Source of the DNA: Arthrobacter sp. Alg241-R88
GTDB taxonomy: Bacteria; Actinomycetota; Actinomycetes; Actinomycetales; Micrococcaceae
DNA: 40,810 nt
Direction of reading: 5' to 3'
Assembly (NCBI RefSeq): GCF_900537115.1
Contig: NZ_UNRG01000018.1
Location: 1 to 40,810 of the forward strand
The position numbers and the translations under genes were made by a program. The notes beneath the pieces were generated by a model. The model searched no databases. It saw nothing but the letters and a program-made list of their open reading frames with translations, and had not been told where the DNA came from. This document shows positions 30,086 through 38,660 of the stretch, piece by piece (positions within the stretch are counted from its first letter, which is position 1; the number at the start of each line of letters is the position of its first letter).

Positions 30086-30507
30086 TGACGCTCCAGCCTG
30101 TTGCCGCTATGCCGATCGACGCCGACGAGTGGTGGCTGGTCTACCTCCGCGGCGCCCTGGTCGGTCGGACCGAGACTTACGCGCAGAACGTGAAGTTTGA
30201 CCGTCGCGTCCCGAATCCTCGCCCTGCTCGCCTGGTTGTCGTTCGCAAGGACGGCGGCAGCTTGACGGGCCTTCTGGACAGCCCGCGCGTGTCCATCGAC
30301 GTGTGGCACGACATGTCCCCAATGGGCGAGAAGTACGCCACCGACCTGTCGCGGCTGCTGCTGGCTCTCGCGTTCGACGCGCCGGGCACCAACGGGTGTG
30401 TGCGAGTGCAGCACTTGTCCGGCCCTGTAGACGTCGCGGACCCGTCTGGGCAGCCGCGCCGACAGTCCCTGATCGAGGCGACCCACCGCGTCGCCGTCCT
30501 CACCTAG
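30085..30507 (+). CDS. Tail terminator protein
   Basis: 140 residues. PIDADEWWLVYLRGALVGRT, then VKFDRRVPNPRPARLVVVRK and VSIDVWHDMSPMGEKYATDL, LLLALAF and VQHLSGPVDVADPSGQPRRQ. These fit the tail terminator fold, which caps the tail tube. TGATG overlap start. Position just before the tube gene supports it. Confidence 0.75.
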   Translation: MTLQPVAAMPIDADEWWLVYLRGALVGRTETYAQNVKFDRRVPNPRPARLVVVRKDGGSLTGLLDSPRVSIDVWHDMSPMGEKYATDLSRLLLALAFDAPGTNGCVRVQHLSGPVDVADPSGQPRRQSLIEATHRVAVLT

Positions 30508-30515
30508 GAGAAGTC

Positions 30516-30650
30516 GTGGCTTACAAGATGACCCACCCTGACAGCGACCAGACCATCGAGGTCGAGAAGTCCGCTGTCGAGATGTACGAGTCGCAGGGCT
30601 GGGAGACCGCCCCGACCGCCAAGACGCCCGCGAAGCAGGACGACAAGTAA
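30516..30650 (+). CDS. Small protein before the tail tube, 44 aa
   Basis: GTG with AGGAG upstream. AYKMTHPDSDQTIEVEKSAV, then EMYESQGWETAP and a Lys-rich tail. Such a short beta/helix protein often lies here in actinophages. Function unknown. Confidence 0.6.
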   Translation: MAYKMTHPDSDQTIEVEKSAVEMYESQGWETAPTAKTPAKQDDK

Positions 30651-30718
30651 CACCCCACCATCGCCGCCCGCGCCGGCACCTCACAGCGGTCTGACCGCAC
30701 ACCACCAAGGAGATCCAC

Positions 30719-31279
30719 ATGGCGAACGACCAGACCAAGGTCGGCGTTGCGGTCACGGGGCAGATCTATCGCGGCGCACTGGCGACCGCGGCCCCGACCT
30801 CGCAGGCGTCGGCGCTCAATGTCGGCTTTGTCGACCTCGGCTACATCGGCGAGGGCGGTGTGACGTCGGCCATCCCGGCGTCGGGCGACTCAACCTCCCT
30901 CAAGGCGTGGCAGAACGGTGCGACGATCCGCATCCTCCGTTCCCCGTCCGAGGACCCCGCGACGTTCTCGTTCGTGGCCCTCGAGACCAACAAGACCGTT
31001 GTCGAGTCCTGGGCCGGCGCGACCGTCACCCAGACCGCCACGGAGGGCACCTACACCCTCAACACCACCGCGACCCGAACCCACTACTCGTGGGTGATCG
31101 ACGTCGTGGACGGTGCCGAGCTGGAGCGGGTCTACATCCCCGACGGCGTGGTGTTCGAGGTGGGTGACCGCGTGTACGCCAACCAGGAGCCCATCGGCTA
31201 CGAGATGACCATCTCGGCCGAATACAACTCCGGCATCACCGGCAACGCGAAGGTCTGGTCGACCCGGCTCAAGACCTGA
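30719..31279 (+). CDS. Major tail (tube) protein
   Basis: 186 residues, ATG with AAGGAG. ANDQTKVGVAVTGQIYRG, GFVDLGYIGEGGVTSAIP, ATFSFVALETNKTVVESWAG and VIDVVDGAELERVYIPDGVV give the order of the tube beta-barrel. Abundant expression is suggested by the strong hairpin right after it and by its GC-biased codons. It polymerises around the tape measure. Confidence 0.9.
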   Translation: MANDQTKVGVAVTGQIYRGALATAAPTSQASALNVGFVDLGYIGEGGVTSAIPASGDSTSLKAWQNGATIRILRSPSEDPATFSFVALETNKTVVESWAGATVTQTATEGTYTLNTTATRTHYSWVIDVVDGAELERVYIPDGVVFEVGDRVYANQEPIGYEMTISAEYNSGITGNAKVWSTRLKT

Positions 31280-31296
31280 TCCGTATCCCCCTAGTC

Positions 31297-31332
31297 GCCC
31301 TGCCTGGCCCCGCGCGGGTGGCCGGGCAGGGC
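31297..31332 (+). terminator. Strong hairpin after the tail tube gene
   Basis: GCCCTGCC-T-GGCC pairs with GGCC-G-GGCAGGGC (a central mismatch) around a short GC loop; TCTCATT follows. A partial terminator here is common in siphoviruses, because tail tube protein is needed in far greater amounts than the proteins encoded downstream. Confidence 0.75.
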
Positions 31333-31372
31333 TCTCATTCACCCGCGCAACCTTCCGCGCAAGGAGCAAGTC

Positions 31373-31633
31373 ATGGCATTCGAGAAGTTCCACTGGACGT
31401 CCCCTGCGGGCGTCGAAATCACCCTCCCGCACATGAAGAGCATCAAGGCGGGAGTTCTGCGCCGTCACCGCAAGGAAGATCCCGTCGACTTCATCTTCTC
31501 GCTCCTCGAGGAGACGTCCGACGCCGAGATGCTGGCGGCGGTCGACAGTCTGGACTTTGCCGACCTTGAAGACCTCACCGCGAAGTGGCAGTCCGGCGTC
31601 AGCCTGGGGGAATCCTCGGGCTCCTCGACCTGA
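31373..31633 (+). CDS. Tail assembly chaperone G-like
   Basis: 86 residues, ATG with AAGGAG. AFEKFHWTSPAGVEITLPHM, then IKAGVLRRHRKEDPVDFIFS and AAVDSLDFADLEDLTAKWQ. The pattern fits chaperones that hold the tape measure during tail assembly. A slippery GGGGGAA at 31606 leads into the second frame. Its C-terminal end beyond that site (ESSGSST) lies only in the unshifted form. Confidence 0.8.
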   Translation: MAFEKFHWTSPAGVEITLPHMKSIKAGVLRRHRKEDPVDFIFSLLEETSDAEMLAAVDSLDFADLEDLTAKWQSGVSLGESSGSST

Positions 31634-32007
31634 TCGAGGAGCACCGCGCAGCACTGCGCTACGACTGGCGTACCCGCTTCCACATGAGTCTCGATTCCGT
31701 CCCCGCCGAGATGGGATGGGATGAAGCGCTCGACCTCGTCCGCATCATTCGCGCCGACCCCTCGTCGCAGCTCGTCACGGCGATCGAGGGTTGGTCGCAT
31801 CCGCTGTCCCGCGAGGCCTTGATCCTCACAGACCTGGTCGACGTGCAGGGCGGCTCGAAGTACAAGGGATGGAAGCCATACCCGCGGCCATTCAAGACAG
31901 ATGGGGTGGAGACGCACCGCCGAGGCAACGCCGCCGGCCGTACTCCCGAGCAAGTGAAAGAACTTCTCCGCACGGGATTCGGCCAGCCCGAAAGACCGCC
32001 GGCATAG
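31585..32007 (+). CDS. Tail assembly chaperone GT extension, read by -1 frameshift
   Basis: This frame overlaps the previous gene by 49 bp and is one base back. The full fusion spans 31373-32007 and would be about 211 residues, switching near 31609 so that the product runs LG-GILGLLDLIEEH. It has no independent ribosome site; the GTG at 31585 is only the open-frame boundary. The frame continues with ALRYDWRTRFHMSLDSVPAE, EMGWDEALDLVRIIRADPSS and LTDLVDVQGGSKYKGWKPYP, as usual for the T domain. Confidence 0.8.
   Translation: MAVRRQPGGILGLLDLIEEHRAALRYDWRTRFHMSLDSVPAEMGWDEALDLVRIIRADPSSQLVTAIEGWSHPLSREALILTDLVDVQGGSKYKGWKPYPRPFKTDGVETHRRGNAAGRTPEQVKELLRTGFGQPERPPA
31606..31612 (+). other. Slippery site for programmed -1 frameshift
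   Basis: GGGGGAA, read as G-GGG-GAA in the chaperone G frame, followed by GGA ATC in the -1 frame. A run of five G allows the P-site tRNA to re-pair perfectly. The site lies in the 49-bp overlap of the two frames. Confidence 0.65.
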
Positions 32008-32025
32008 CAACCCCAAGGAGGCGTC

Positions 32026-34134
32026 ATGGCTGAGATCGCTAGCGCCTATGTTTCACTCATGCCCTCAGCGAGAGGGTTCGGCAAGCAGCTCGACTCGCAG
32101 ATCAGTGGCGACATCGACGCCTCCGGCAAGAAGGCTGGCTCCAAGTGGGGCGACGCACTCAAGGCCGGCGCGATGGCTGGAGCCGCCGCGCTCGGAGTTC
32201 TGGTCGCGAAGACCCTCGGGGACTCCATCTCCGCGGCATCGCAGGCCGAGCAGGCCGTCGGCGGCGTCCAGTCCGTGTTCGGCAAGTACGCCGACTCTGT
32301 GCTCGAGGACAGCAAGAAGGCTGCGCAGGGTCTCGGCCTGTCCGCCGCTGCCTACAACGAGCTCATCACCGTCTCGGGCGCCATGCTCAAGAACAAGGGG
32401 CTCGAGGACTTCGCAGAGCAGTCGAAGAACCTCCTTGTTGTCGGTGCAGACCTTGCCGCCCAGTTCGGCGGGTCGACGAAGGAAGCCGTCGACGCGCTCA
32501 ACGCAGCCATGCGCGGCGAGTCGGATCCCATCGAGCGGTACGGCATCAGCCTCAACGAGACAGCCGTCAACGCAGTGTTGGCGGCAAACGGGCAGACCAA
32601 GCTCACTGGGGCCGCCCTCGAGCAGGCCAAGGCCCAGGCGCGGCTCTCGCTCATCACGCAGCAGTCGGCGGACGCTCAAGGCGCTTTCGCGCGGGAGTCC
32701 GACACCCTCGCCGGTCAGCAGCAGCGCCTTGGGGCAGAGTGGGACAACCTCAAGGTCACGCTAGGCGCGGCGCTGCTTCCGGCACTCACCGAAGGCGCCG
32801 GGGCCGTGCGCATCCTGGTCAAGAACTTCGGCACCGTCGGCCCCGTCTTGGCGACGGTGGTCGCCGGGATTGTGGCATTCAAGGTCGCCTCCCTCGCATC
32901 GGCCGCTTCGTCCGCTGTCATGGCGGCCGGGATGACCGGCGCGACCGGTGCGACGTGGTCCCTCAACGCTGCTCTTCGCGCCAACCCGATCGGCATCGTG
33001 GTCACCGCGCTCACCGTGCTGGCCGCGGGGCTCGTGTTCGCCTACAAGAAGTCAGACACCTTCCGAAGCGTGGTCGACAAGGCGTTCTCGGCAGTGAAGA
33101 CCGCCGGCTCGGCGCTTGGTGCAGCCATCGGCGTCGCGTTCTCTGGCATCAAAATAGCGATTGAGGCCGTTGGCAAGGCTGGCACGTGGCTCTGGAACAA
33201 CGCTCTCCAGCCGGCCTTCAAGCTGATCGTCCAGGGCGTGGCTTTCCTTCTGGATATGTGGGCCAAGATGCTCGGCGCCCTCGGCAAGGTTCCCGGCTTC
33301 GGCTGGGCGAAGGACGCCTCGGAAGCGATGGGCGATGCCGCCGAGAAGGCGCGCGACGTCGCGGACGGCATCAAGAAGATCGATACCAACAAGGCTGTCA
33401 CTATCACGGTGACAACCATCTACAAGGAGCGCAACGCGGCCAAAGAGGGGAGCATGAATCCCGAGCTGGGCTTCAGCGGTCGCGGCGCGCTCCCGTCCAG
33501 GTCCGAACGCGACTCGCTCATGGAGGAGTACGGGCGTGGCGCGATGGATGCGCTGGGCAAGGGCTTCGCGAAGGGCGGGCAGAAGACCCGCGAGCAGTTG
33601 ACCAAGCAGCTCGACAAGCTCAAGGGCAACCTGTCGACGCTTCGTGATTCGTTTGCCTCACTGGCCGAGTCGGTCAGCAGCGCGTTCACTGGGGACCTGT
33701 TCACCGTCCCCGAGGGGTCGACCTTCATTGACAGTCTCCTGACCAAGAAGGCTGAACTGACGAGCCTCCTGGCGTCGTTCAAGACGCTCCAAGGCTGGGG
33801 TCTGTCGCCGTCGTTCCTGTCGCAGTTGTTCGCCTCCGGTAACGGCGCGCTCATCACCGAGCTCGCCGGCATGGGGCAGGCGGGTGCAACCAGCGCGGCC
33901 AACCTGTTCGGCGAGGTCACGAGCCTCGGCACCCAGCTCGGCGGTGCGGTCGCAACCAACGAACTTGGGCCGAACATCGACAACGTCCGAGCGGAGATCG
34001 GCAAGTTGCGCGACGACATGAAGGACGCGCCCAAGAAGACCGGCAAAGCGACGGCCGATGCGCTCAAGGACATCCGCCTCGTGATCGAGGGCGGAAACCC
34101 CGGCCAGCGCGCCTACCTGAGAACAGGGAAGTAG
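32026..34134 (+). CDS. Tape measure protein
   Basis: 702 residues, ATG after AAGGAGG. Long helical and Ala-rich: VSLMPSARGFGKQLDSQISG, then AAALGVLVAKTLGDSISAAS and EDFAEQSKNLLVVGADLAAQ. Hydrophobic segments lie at about 265-345 (VLATVVAGIVAFKVASLASA, PIGIVVTALTVLAAGLVFAY), likely for passage through the host membrane. The length is short to medium for a tape measure, so a short tail is expected. It follows the chaperones, as in all siphoviruses. Confidence 0.92.
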   Translation: MAEIASAYVSLMPSARGFGKQLDSQISGDIDASGKKAGSKWGDALKAGAMAGAAALGVLVAKTLGDSISAASQAEQAVGGVQSVFGKYADSVLEDSKKAAQGLGLSAAAYNELITVSGAMLKNKGLEDFAEQSKNLLVVGADLAAQFGGSTKEAVDALNAAMRGESDPIERYGISLNETAVNAVLAANGQTKLTGAALEQAKAQARLSLITQQSADAQGAFARESDTLAGQQQRLGAEWDNLKVTLGAALLPALTEGAGAVRILVKNFGTVGPVLATVVAGIVAFKVASLASAASSAVMAAGMTGATGATWSLNAALRANPIGIVVTALTVLAAGLVFAYKKSDTFRSVVDKAFSAVKTAGSALGAAIGVAFSGIKIAIEAVGKAGTWLWNNALQPAFKLIVQGVAFLLDMWAKMLGALGKVPGFGWAKDASEAMGDAAEKARDVADGIKKIDTNKAVTITVTTIYKERNAAKEGSMNPELGFSGRGALPSRSERDSLMEEYGRGAMDALGKGFAKGGQKTREQLTKQLDKLKGNLSTLRDSFASLAESVSSAFTGDLFTVPEGSTFIDSLLTKKAELTSLLASFKTLQGWGLSPSFLSQLFASGNGALITELAGMGQAGATSAANLFGEVTSLGTQLGGAVATNELGPNIDNVRAEIGKLRDDMKDAPKKTGKATADALKDIRLVIEGGNPGQRAYLRTGK

Positions 34135-34140
34135 GAACTA

Positions 34141-35544
34141 GTGCCCGCGCTCATCCAGTTCGTCGACAGCATCTCGGCCACCCCGACGGTTCGCCTCGAC
34201 ATCAATGACGCCACGGCGTGGTTCTGCCAGAACTTCTCGGCTCCCCCGCCCCGCCTCCGTCGCAGCGAGTCGTCGAACTCGATGCGTGACGGTGGCGTGG
34301 TGTCGGCGTCGTCGTACGAGAACCGGACGCTCGAGGTCGAGCTGACGTTGGTGAACGCCTCGACTGAGGACGCGGCGGCGACGGAGATGCAGAAGTTGTG
34401 GCGCGAACTCGACCGGCCGACGAACTACCTCCGCTATCAGCGTGAGGGCATGACCAAGCCGGTGTTCTTCCGCCTGTTCCGTTCGGATGCTGCGGACCTC
34501 GAGGAGCTGTGGACGACCCCGATCGCCCGCAACATCACCCTCGAACTCGTGGCCGAGCCGTTCGCGCTGGGTCTGCGGGAGTCCCTGGGTCCGTACACGG
34601 TTACGAACGATCCTGCCGCGGGCTCCAACGGCTGCTACTTCGACGTGACGGGCGTGATCGGCGACGTACGCGCCCCGGTAATCGTGCATGATGCCAGCCG
34701 CACCGTAGGGCATGGGATCCTTGCGTCTCGGAGCCGCGGGACACCGTCGGACCTGGTGTGGTTCAAGCAGCTCGAGGGCACGAACGTTGTGCTCGGGACG
34801 GACACCACGAACCCCGGCGGTGGCCCCGATGCGACCATGTCGGGCACCGGAACCAACAACTACGTCCGTACGTCGTTCACCACGAACGCGACGATGGTGG
34901 CGCGGGTCGAGTGGCAGGCGTTCAACGAGCTCACCACCTCTGCCCAGCGCCTCGCCATCCGCGGCATGTACCGGATGGTCGTCGTGGTCCGCCGAAGCGA
35001 CAGCACCTCTGACATCAACATCAAGTTGCAGACCGGCGTCTCGACGGTCGTGCCGAAGACCACCGCCCGGCAGATGGTCGACGTCGGGATCGTTCATATC
35101 GGCACCCGGCAGGGGACGTCGGTGGGTTACGGCGTCGACGGCGCCGGCACGGTGCCCGAGGGGCAGCAGCTCCAAGCCGAGCGGACGTCGGGCGCGGGCA
35201 CACTCGACTGGGACTGCCTGTTCCTCGTCCCCGCCGACGAGCAGCAGTTGCAGTGGGTCCAAACGAACTTGGTTGGCACCACCCTCGACACCCTGATCGA
35301 TGGCGTCCGGAACACTGTCACGTCGCTTGACGGCGCCACACTCCCGACTGCGGCGAACCCGATCCTGTGGCCTACGGCGGTCACCGTGTCCGGCGCGTTC
35401 CCTGCCGTCTCGCCGGGCGTGACCAACCGCTTCTACTACCTCCAGGCGGTTTCGCAGTCTGGCGCGATGACGAAGGGCAACACCTCGTCGTTCACGCTCT
35501 ACTACTGGCCGAGCTACCTGCACGTGAGGCCGGTGACGACGTGA
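34141..35544 (+). CDS. Distal tail / minor tail protein
   Basis: 467 residues from GTG. The N-terminal part (ALIQFVDSISATPTVRLDIN, LRRSESSNSMRDGGVVSASS, NRTLEVELTLVNASTEDA, then LWRELDRPTNYLRYQREG and FFRLFRSD) fits a Dit-like baseplate hub. The C-terminal half is beta-rich and may carry a carbohydrate-binding module. It lies directly after the tape measure, the normal place for Dit. The stop overlaps the next GTG. Confidence 0.78.
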   Translation: MPALIQFVDSISATPTVRLDINDATAWFCQNFSAPPPRLRRSESSNSMRDGGVVSASSYENRTLEVELTLVNASTEDAAATEMQKLWRELDRPTNYLRYQREGMTKPVFFRLFRSDAADLEELWTTPIARNITLELVAEPFALGLRESLGPYTVTNDPAAGSNGCYFDVTGVIGDVRAPVIVHDASRTVGHGILASRSRGTPSDLVWFKQLEGTNVVLGTDTTNPGGGPDATMSGTGTNNYVRTSFTTNATMVARVEWQAFNELTTSAQRLAIRGMYRMVVVVRRSDSTSDINIKLQTGVSTVVPKTTARQMVDVGIVHIGTRQGTSVGYGVDGAGTVPEGQQLQAERTSGAGTLDWDCLFLVPADEQQLQWVQTNLVGTTLDTLIDGVRNTVTSLDGATLPTAANPILWPTAVTVSGAFPAVSPGVTNRFYYLQAVSQSGAMTKGNTSSFTLYYWPSYLHVRPVTT

Positions 35545-37160
35545 GTCTTGCTGTGCCGCTGACCGTGACCGTGGGCGGTGTCGACATCACCCGCGAGATC
35601 CAGTCGATGTCTTTCCGCAAGGAAGCGATCGGCGGCGTCCGTTCGATCGCCTTCTCCCTCTCGCGTTCACTGACCGACCTCAATGGGCTCGACCCGCTGG
35701 CGAAGGTCGTCGTCTCTGATGGCCGCAACGCGATGCCCATCGCCGAGGGCCGGTTCAGTGACTCGGGCCGCAGTGCAGATGCGAGCGGCCAGCGCTGGGA
35801 CTGCGTCGCCTTCGGCCCCGCTCAGCACGCCTCTGACATCACCACCCCTTTGATCTACGTTGACACGTCACTTGAGGGCTGGGTGTTCCACGTGATCGAG
35901 CTCTCCGGTGCGGGGGCCACGTTCCAGGCGTCCGCTGCGCCAGGCGTGACGGCTGGACTGCAAGGCCTCGTCGCGGCATGGGAAGATGGAACCCTCGTCG
36001 CGACCAATAGTGCCGTTTCGATCCGCTACAGCCGGATCATGGATGCTGGCATGAAGGTCGCCCGGCTCGCCTACAACTGGGGCGCGGGTGTCACGGCTGC
36101 CGGCTGGGTGCTGGAGGCGATCTACTCCACCGACGGCAACTGGGCCGGGTCTGATGTCGGCACCCCCGACGCGTTCAACGTCGCCGGTGGAACCCGTGCG
36201 GCCGTGGTCGTCACAAACTTCGCGAACGGGCGCAACGTCGCCGACATCCGCACCAGGTGGAACGCTGGCGCCGCGACCGTGACCGGGTCGACAACCTGGG
36301 TTTACACGACGCCCCCACAGGTGGAGGCGTTGCGTCTGAACAAGTCGGGCGTCGAGGTGACCACCGGATACGCCGGATTTATCTACCCGCATCAGATCGT
36401 CGAGGACCTGTTGGGCCGACTGCTTCCCGAGTTCGACGGCGCCGGTGCGACGGTCAACCAGGGCAGCACGTTCCCCATCACACAGATGGCCTACCCCGAC
36501 GGCGTGACAGCCACGCAAGTCCTCGAGGACTTGATGGGGTTCGCCCCGGCTTACCGTTGGTACACCCTGCCATCGGCCAGCGATGCTGGATATCGGTTCG
36601 CGTGGGAGCCGTGGCCGGCGGAGGTCAGGTACGAAGCGACTCTCGACGATGGCGGCTCCTTTCCGCTGTCAACGCAGAACGTCTACAACGAGGTGATCGT
36701 GCTCTGGCGCGATGAGGCGGGGCGCACCCGCACGACCGAGCGCACTCTCGCCTGCGCGCTTCTGGATAAGCACAGCCTCATCCGAAAGACGATGATCAAC
36801 CTCGGCAGCGAGGCCGGCACGCTCGCTCAGGCGCAAGCCGCGGGCGACAACTTCCTCGCCGCCCACAATGTCCCGCAGAACTCCGGCACCCTGTCGGTCG
36901 CCCGCCCGATCCGCGACGTCATCACGGGCGCAATGGTGAACCCGTGGGAACTCGAGGCCGGCGAGCTTGTGCGGGTCCAGGGCATTGAAGCGTACCCAGA
37001 CGCGTTCAATGCCAGCGCCAATGACGGTCTCGGAGTGTTCCGCATCCACGCCGTCGACTACAACGCCGAAGAGAACATGGCGACACTGGCGCTCGACTCG
37101 GACCCGCGGGAAACGGAAGACAAGCTGGTCGCCTTGACGAACCAGAGGACCCGCGCCTGA
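35541..37160 (+). CDS. Minor tail protein (tail-tip / Tal-like)
   Basis: 539 residues from a GTG that overlaps the previous stop as GTGA. It begins TVTVGGVDITREIQSMSFRK, a hub-type start, and ends with PRETEDKLVALTNQRTRA; the middle has VEDLLGRLLPEFDGAGATVN and EDLMGFAPAYRWYTLPSASD, the usual pattern of tail-tip proteins. No lysin or peptidase motif is seen. It is convergent with the SGNH gene, only 4 bp apart, with no hairpin between. Confidence 0.78.
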   Translation: MSLAVPLTVTVGGVDITREIQSMSFRKEAIGGVRSIAFSLSRSLTDLNGLDPLAKVVVSDGRNAMPIAEGRFSDSGRSADASGQRWDCVAFGPAQHASDITTPLIYVDTSLEGWVFHVIELSGAGATFQASAAPGVTAGLQGLVAAWEDGTLVATNSAVSIRYSRIMDAGMKVARLAYNWGAGVTAAGWVLEAIYSTDGNWAGSDVGTPDAFNVAGGTRAAVVVTNFANGRNVADIRTRWNAGAATVTGSTTWVYTTPPQVEALRLNKSGVEVTTGYAGFIYPHQIVEDLLGRLLPEFDGAGATVNQGSTFPITQMAYPDGVTATQVLEDLMGFAPAYRWYTLPSASDAGYRFAWEPWPAEVRYEATLDDGGSFPLSTQNVYNEVIVLWRDEAGRTRTTERTLACALLDKHSLIRKTMINLGSEAGTLAQAQAAGDNFLAAHNVPQNSGTLSVARPIRDVITGAMVNPWELEAGELVRVQGIEAYPDAFNASANDGLGVFRIHAVDYNAEENMATLALDSDPRETEDKLVALTNQRTRA

Positions 37161-37164
37161 CGTC

Positions 37165-38232
37165 CTACCGCTTTACCCGCACGGCGCTCCACTGCGACAC
37201 GCCGTCGCCGATAGCGCGAACCTTGCAGCGAGCGGCTGTTCCGCGAACGGTCACCTTCGCTCGCTTCGTGACAGCCGACCGAGGGCCGCACTTGACCCGA
37301 TAGGACTCCGCACCTTCAACCCGCTGCCACCGAACCACGACGCGAACGCCCCTCTGGTCGGCGCGGACCTTTGCGGGCCGGGCCAACCTGCCGGCGGGAG
37401 TGTTCGTCCCGACCTCGGGCTGGGTCACGGCGGGCGGCACCGCTGACGCCTCGGGGGTCACGGGCGACGCGGGGGCCGGCGCGGGCGGCGGGAGCAGCGG
37501 TGTCAGCGCATCCACGACCACGTCGGCCAACTTCTGCTCGCCAGCGAGCGTCGGGTGGACGGCGTCGTAGGTGTCGACACCTCGCGTCCACGCCGCAACT
37601 TCGGTCGTCGTGATCTGCGACTCGGTCGTGCTCAACTCGGCAGCCAGTCCGGGCAATGCCGCGTTGTACCAATCGACACGATCGCCCTCCCACCGTTGGG
37701 GCAGGGTGCCGAGCACGATGTCAACGTCAGGCTTGGCCTCGCGCGCCGCGGTGACGAACTCGTTGACGTGCTCGACGAGGCGCATCCATTCGGCATCGCC
37801 GTAGCGGTACGAGTAGTCGTTGATGCCCAGCGTCTCCACGATCACGTCGGGCTGCTGCGCCTCCACCAGCTCGCCGATCGTGGGCGCCTCGGTGTCAAGG
37901 TGAAGCGCCTCCCACATGGTCACGCCCCAGCGGGCGGCGTGGTCCTGGTCGAAGTTCGGGTTGGCGTACGTGCCATCCGAGTTCCGGGGTCCGTCGACGT
38001 TCAGCTTGGTTCCGCGATAAGGACCGACGAAGTCCACGTTGTACCGCTCTTGGGCGAGACGTTGCGCGGCGAAGTAGCGCCACGAGTAGTCGCCGTCCTT
38101 GCCCTGTGTCACCGAGTCTCCGACAACGAGGATGCGAGGCGGCTCGTTCGCGTGCGCGGGCGTGGGTGCCACGGTCACAGCGCAAGCCGTTGTGGCGATG
38201 CCGGCCGCTACGGCAGCGATGAGCGTCTTCAC
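37165..38232 (-). CDS. Secreted SGNH hydrolase (moron-type)
   Basis: 355 residues; GTG with GGGGGA 4-5 nt upstream. A Sec signal peptide (residues 1-28, cleavage after AHA) is followed by the SGNH fold: VVGDSVTQG with Ser 40, LGINDYSY with Asn 138, and YDAVHPT with Asp 223 and His 226. A Pro/Ala-rich linker leads to a fibronectin III-like end (about 285-355, VRVVVRWQRVEGAESYRV). It is transcribed against the late genes and exported, so it fits a lysogenic-conversion gene acting on envelope acyl groups. A host-derived origin is plausible. Confidence 0.85.
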   Translation of the reverse strand: MKTLIAAVAAGIATTACAVTVAPTPAHANEPPRILVVGDSVTQGKDGDYSWRYFAAQRLAQERYNVDFVGPYRGTKLNVDGPRNSDGTYANPNFDQDHAARWGVTMWEALHLDTEAPTIGELVEAQQPDVIVETLGINDYSYRYGDAEWMRLVEHVNEFVTAAREAKPDVDIVLGTLPQRWEGDRVDWYNAALPGLAAELSTTESQITTTEVAAWTRGVDTYDAVHPTLAGEQKLADVVVDALTPLLPPPAPAPASPVTPEASAVPPAVTQPEVGTNTPAGRLARPAKVRADQRGVRVVVRWQRVEGAESYRVKCGPRSAVTKRAKVTVRGTAARCKVRAIGDGVSQWSAVRVKR

Positions 38233-38274
38233 GGTTTCCCCCGGTTGTTGTGTGTATCAACCGTAACCCGTCCC

Positions 38275-38292
38275 ACCGACATTGACGTCGGT
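38275..38292. promoter_or_regulatory. Palindrome upstream of the SGNH gene
   Basis: ACCGAC-ATTGAC-GTCGGT: 6-bp arms around 6 bp. It lies 43 bp before the SGNH start and may be an operator controlling that gene. The core ATTGAC also resembles a -35 box on the plus strand, but no suitable -10 follows. Confidence 0.4.
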
Positions 38293-38318
38293 AATCCCAC
38301 CTATCTTCGCTGAAACAA

Positions 38319-38359
38319 GGAAGCGGCCCCCGTCAGCGCATCACCGACGAGGGCCTTCC
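38319..38359. terminator. Hairpin between SGNH gene and lysis cassette
   Basis: GGAAG-CGGCCCCCGTC and GACGAGGGCC-TTCC pair around an 11-nt loop with a 2-nt bulge and one mismatch. On the minus strand TTGTTT follows, so it would stop leftward transcripts from 39523-40208 before the SGNH gene. The rest of the 230-bp gap (38233-38462) holds no further gene. Confidence 0.55.
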
Positions 38360-38462
38360 CCGCGCGACTGGCTGCCACCAGTTTGTGCGCGAGGTGGCAT
38401 GACCCTATTGCCCACCAGCCATCCCACGCATCGGGAGAACTACGTAGAGGGGCATATTTCCC

Positions 38463-38660
38463 ATGACCGAAGGCCAGCCCCCGATCCCCCGACCCGGCAC
38501 GTTCCTCTTCGCGGCTGCTTTCGTCATAGCGATGGCGTTCAACCTCTACTGGGACGCCACGCACGCTGACTACTCGGGCGAGAAGGTCACGATCTTTCTG
38601 GGCACTGCCGCGCTCCTCGTCCTCGGTGTGGACGTCGGCAAGATGATCGGACGTCGGTGA
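38463..38660 (+). CDS. Two-TM protein, holin-like
   Basis: 65 residues. Polar N-terminus with PPIPRPG, then TM1 at about 12-29 (TFLFAAAFVIAMAFNLYW), a short charged loop, TM2 at about 42-58 (KVTIFLGTAALLVLGV) and a basic tail (KMIGRR). The AGAGGGG site is 10-11 nt upstream. It starts the lysis-side operon before the coiled-coil membrane protein. It is either the holin or a partner of the holin at 362. Confidence 0.6.
   Translation: MTEGQPPIPRPGTFLFAAAFVIAMAFNLYWDATHADYSGEKVTIFLGTAALLVLGVDVGKMIGRR

Noticed and set aside
34138..35523. Open frame of 461 codons opposite the distal tail gene
   Set aside because: Shadow of the plus-strand gene: Arg/Val-rich composition, no recognisable domain, no start signal.
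38282..38307. TTGACG ... TATCTT as a plus-strand promoter
   Set aside because: The spacer is only 14 bp.
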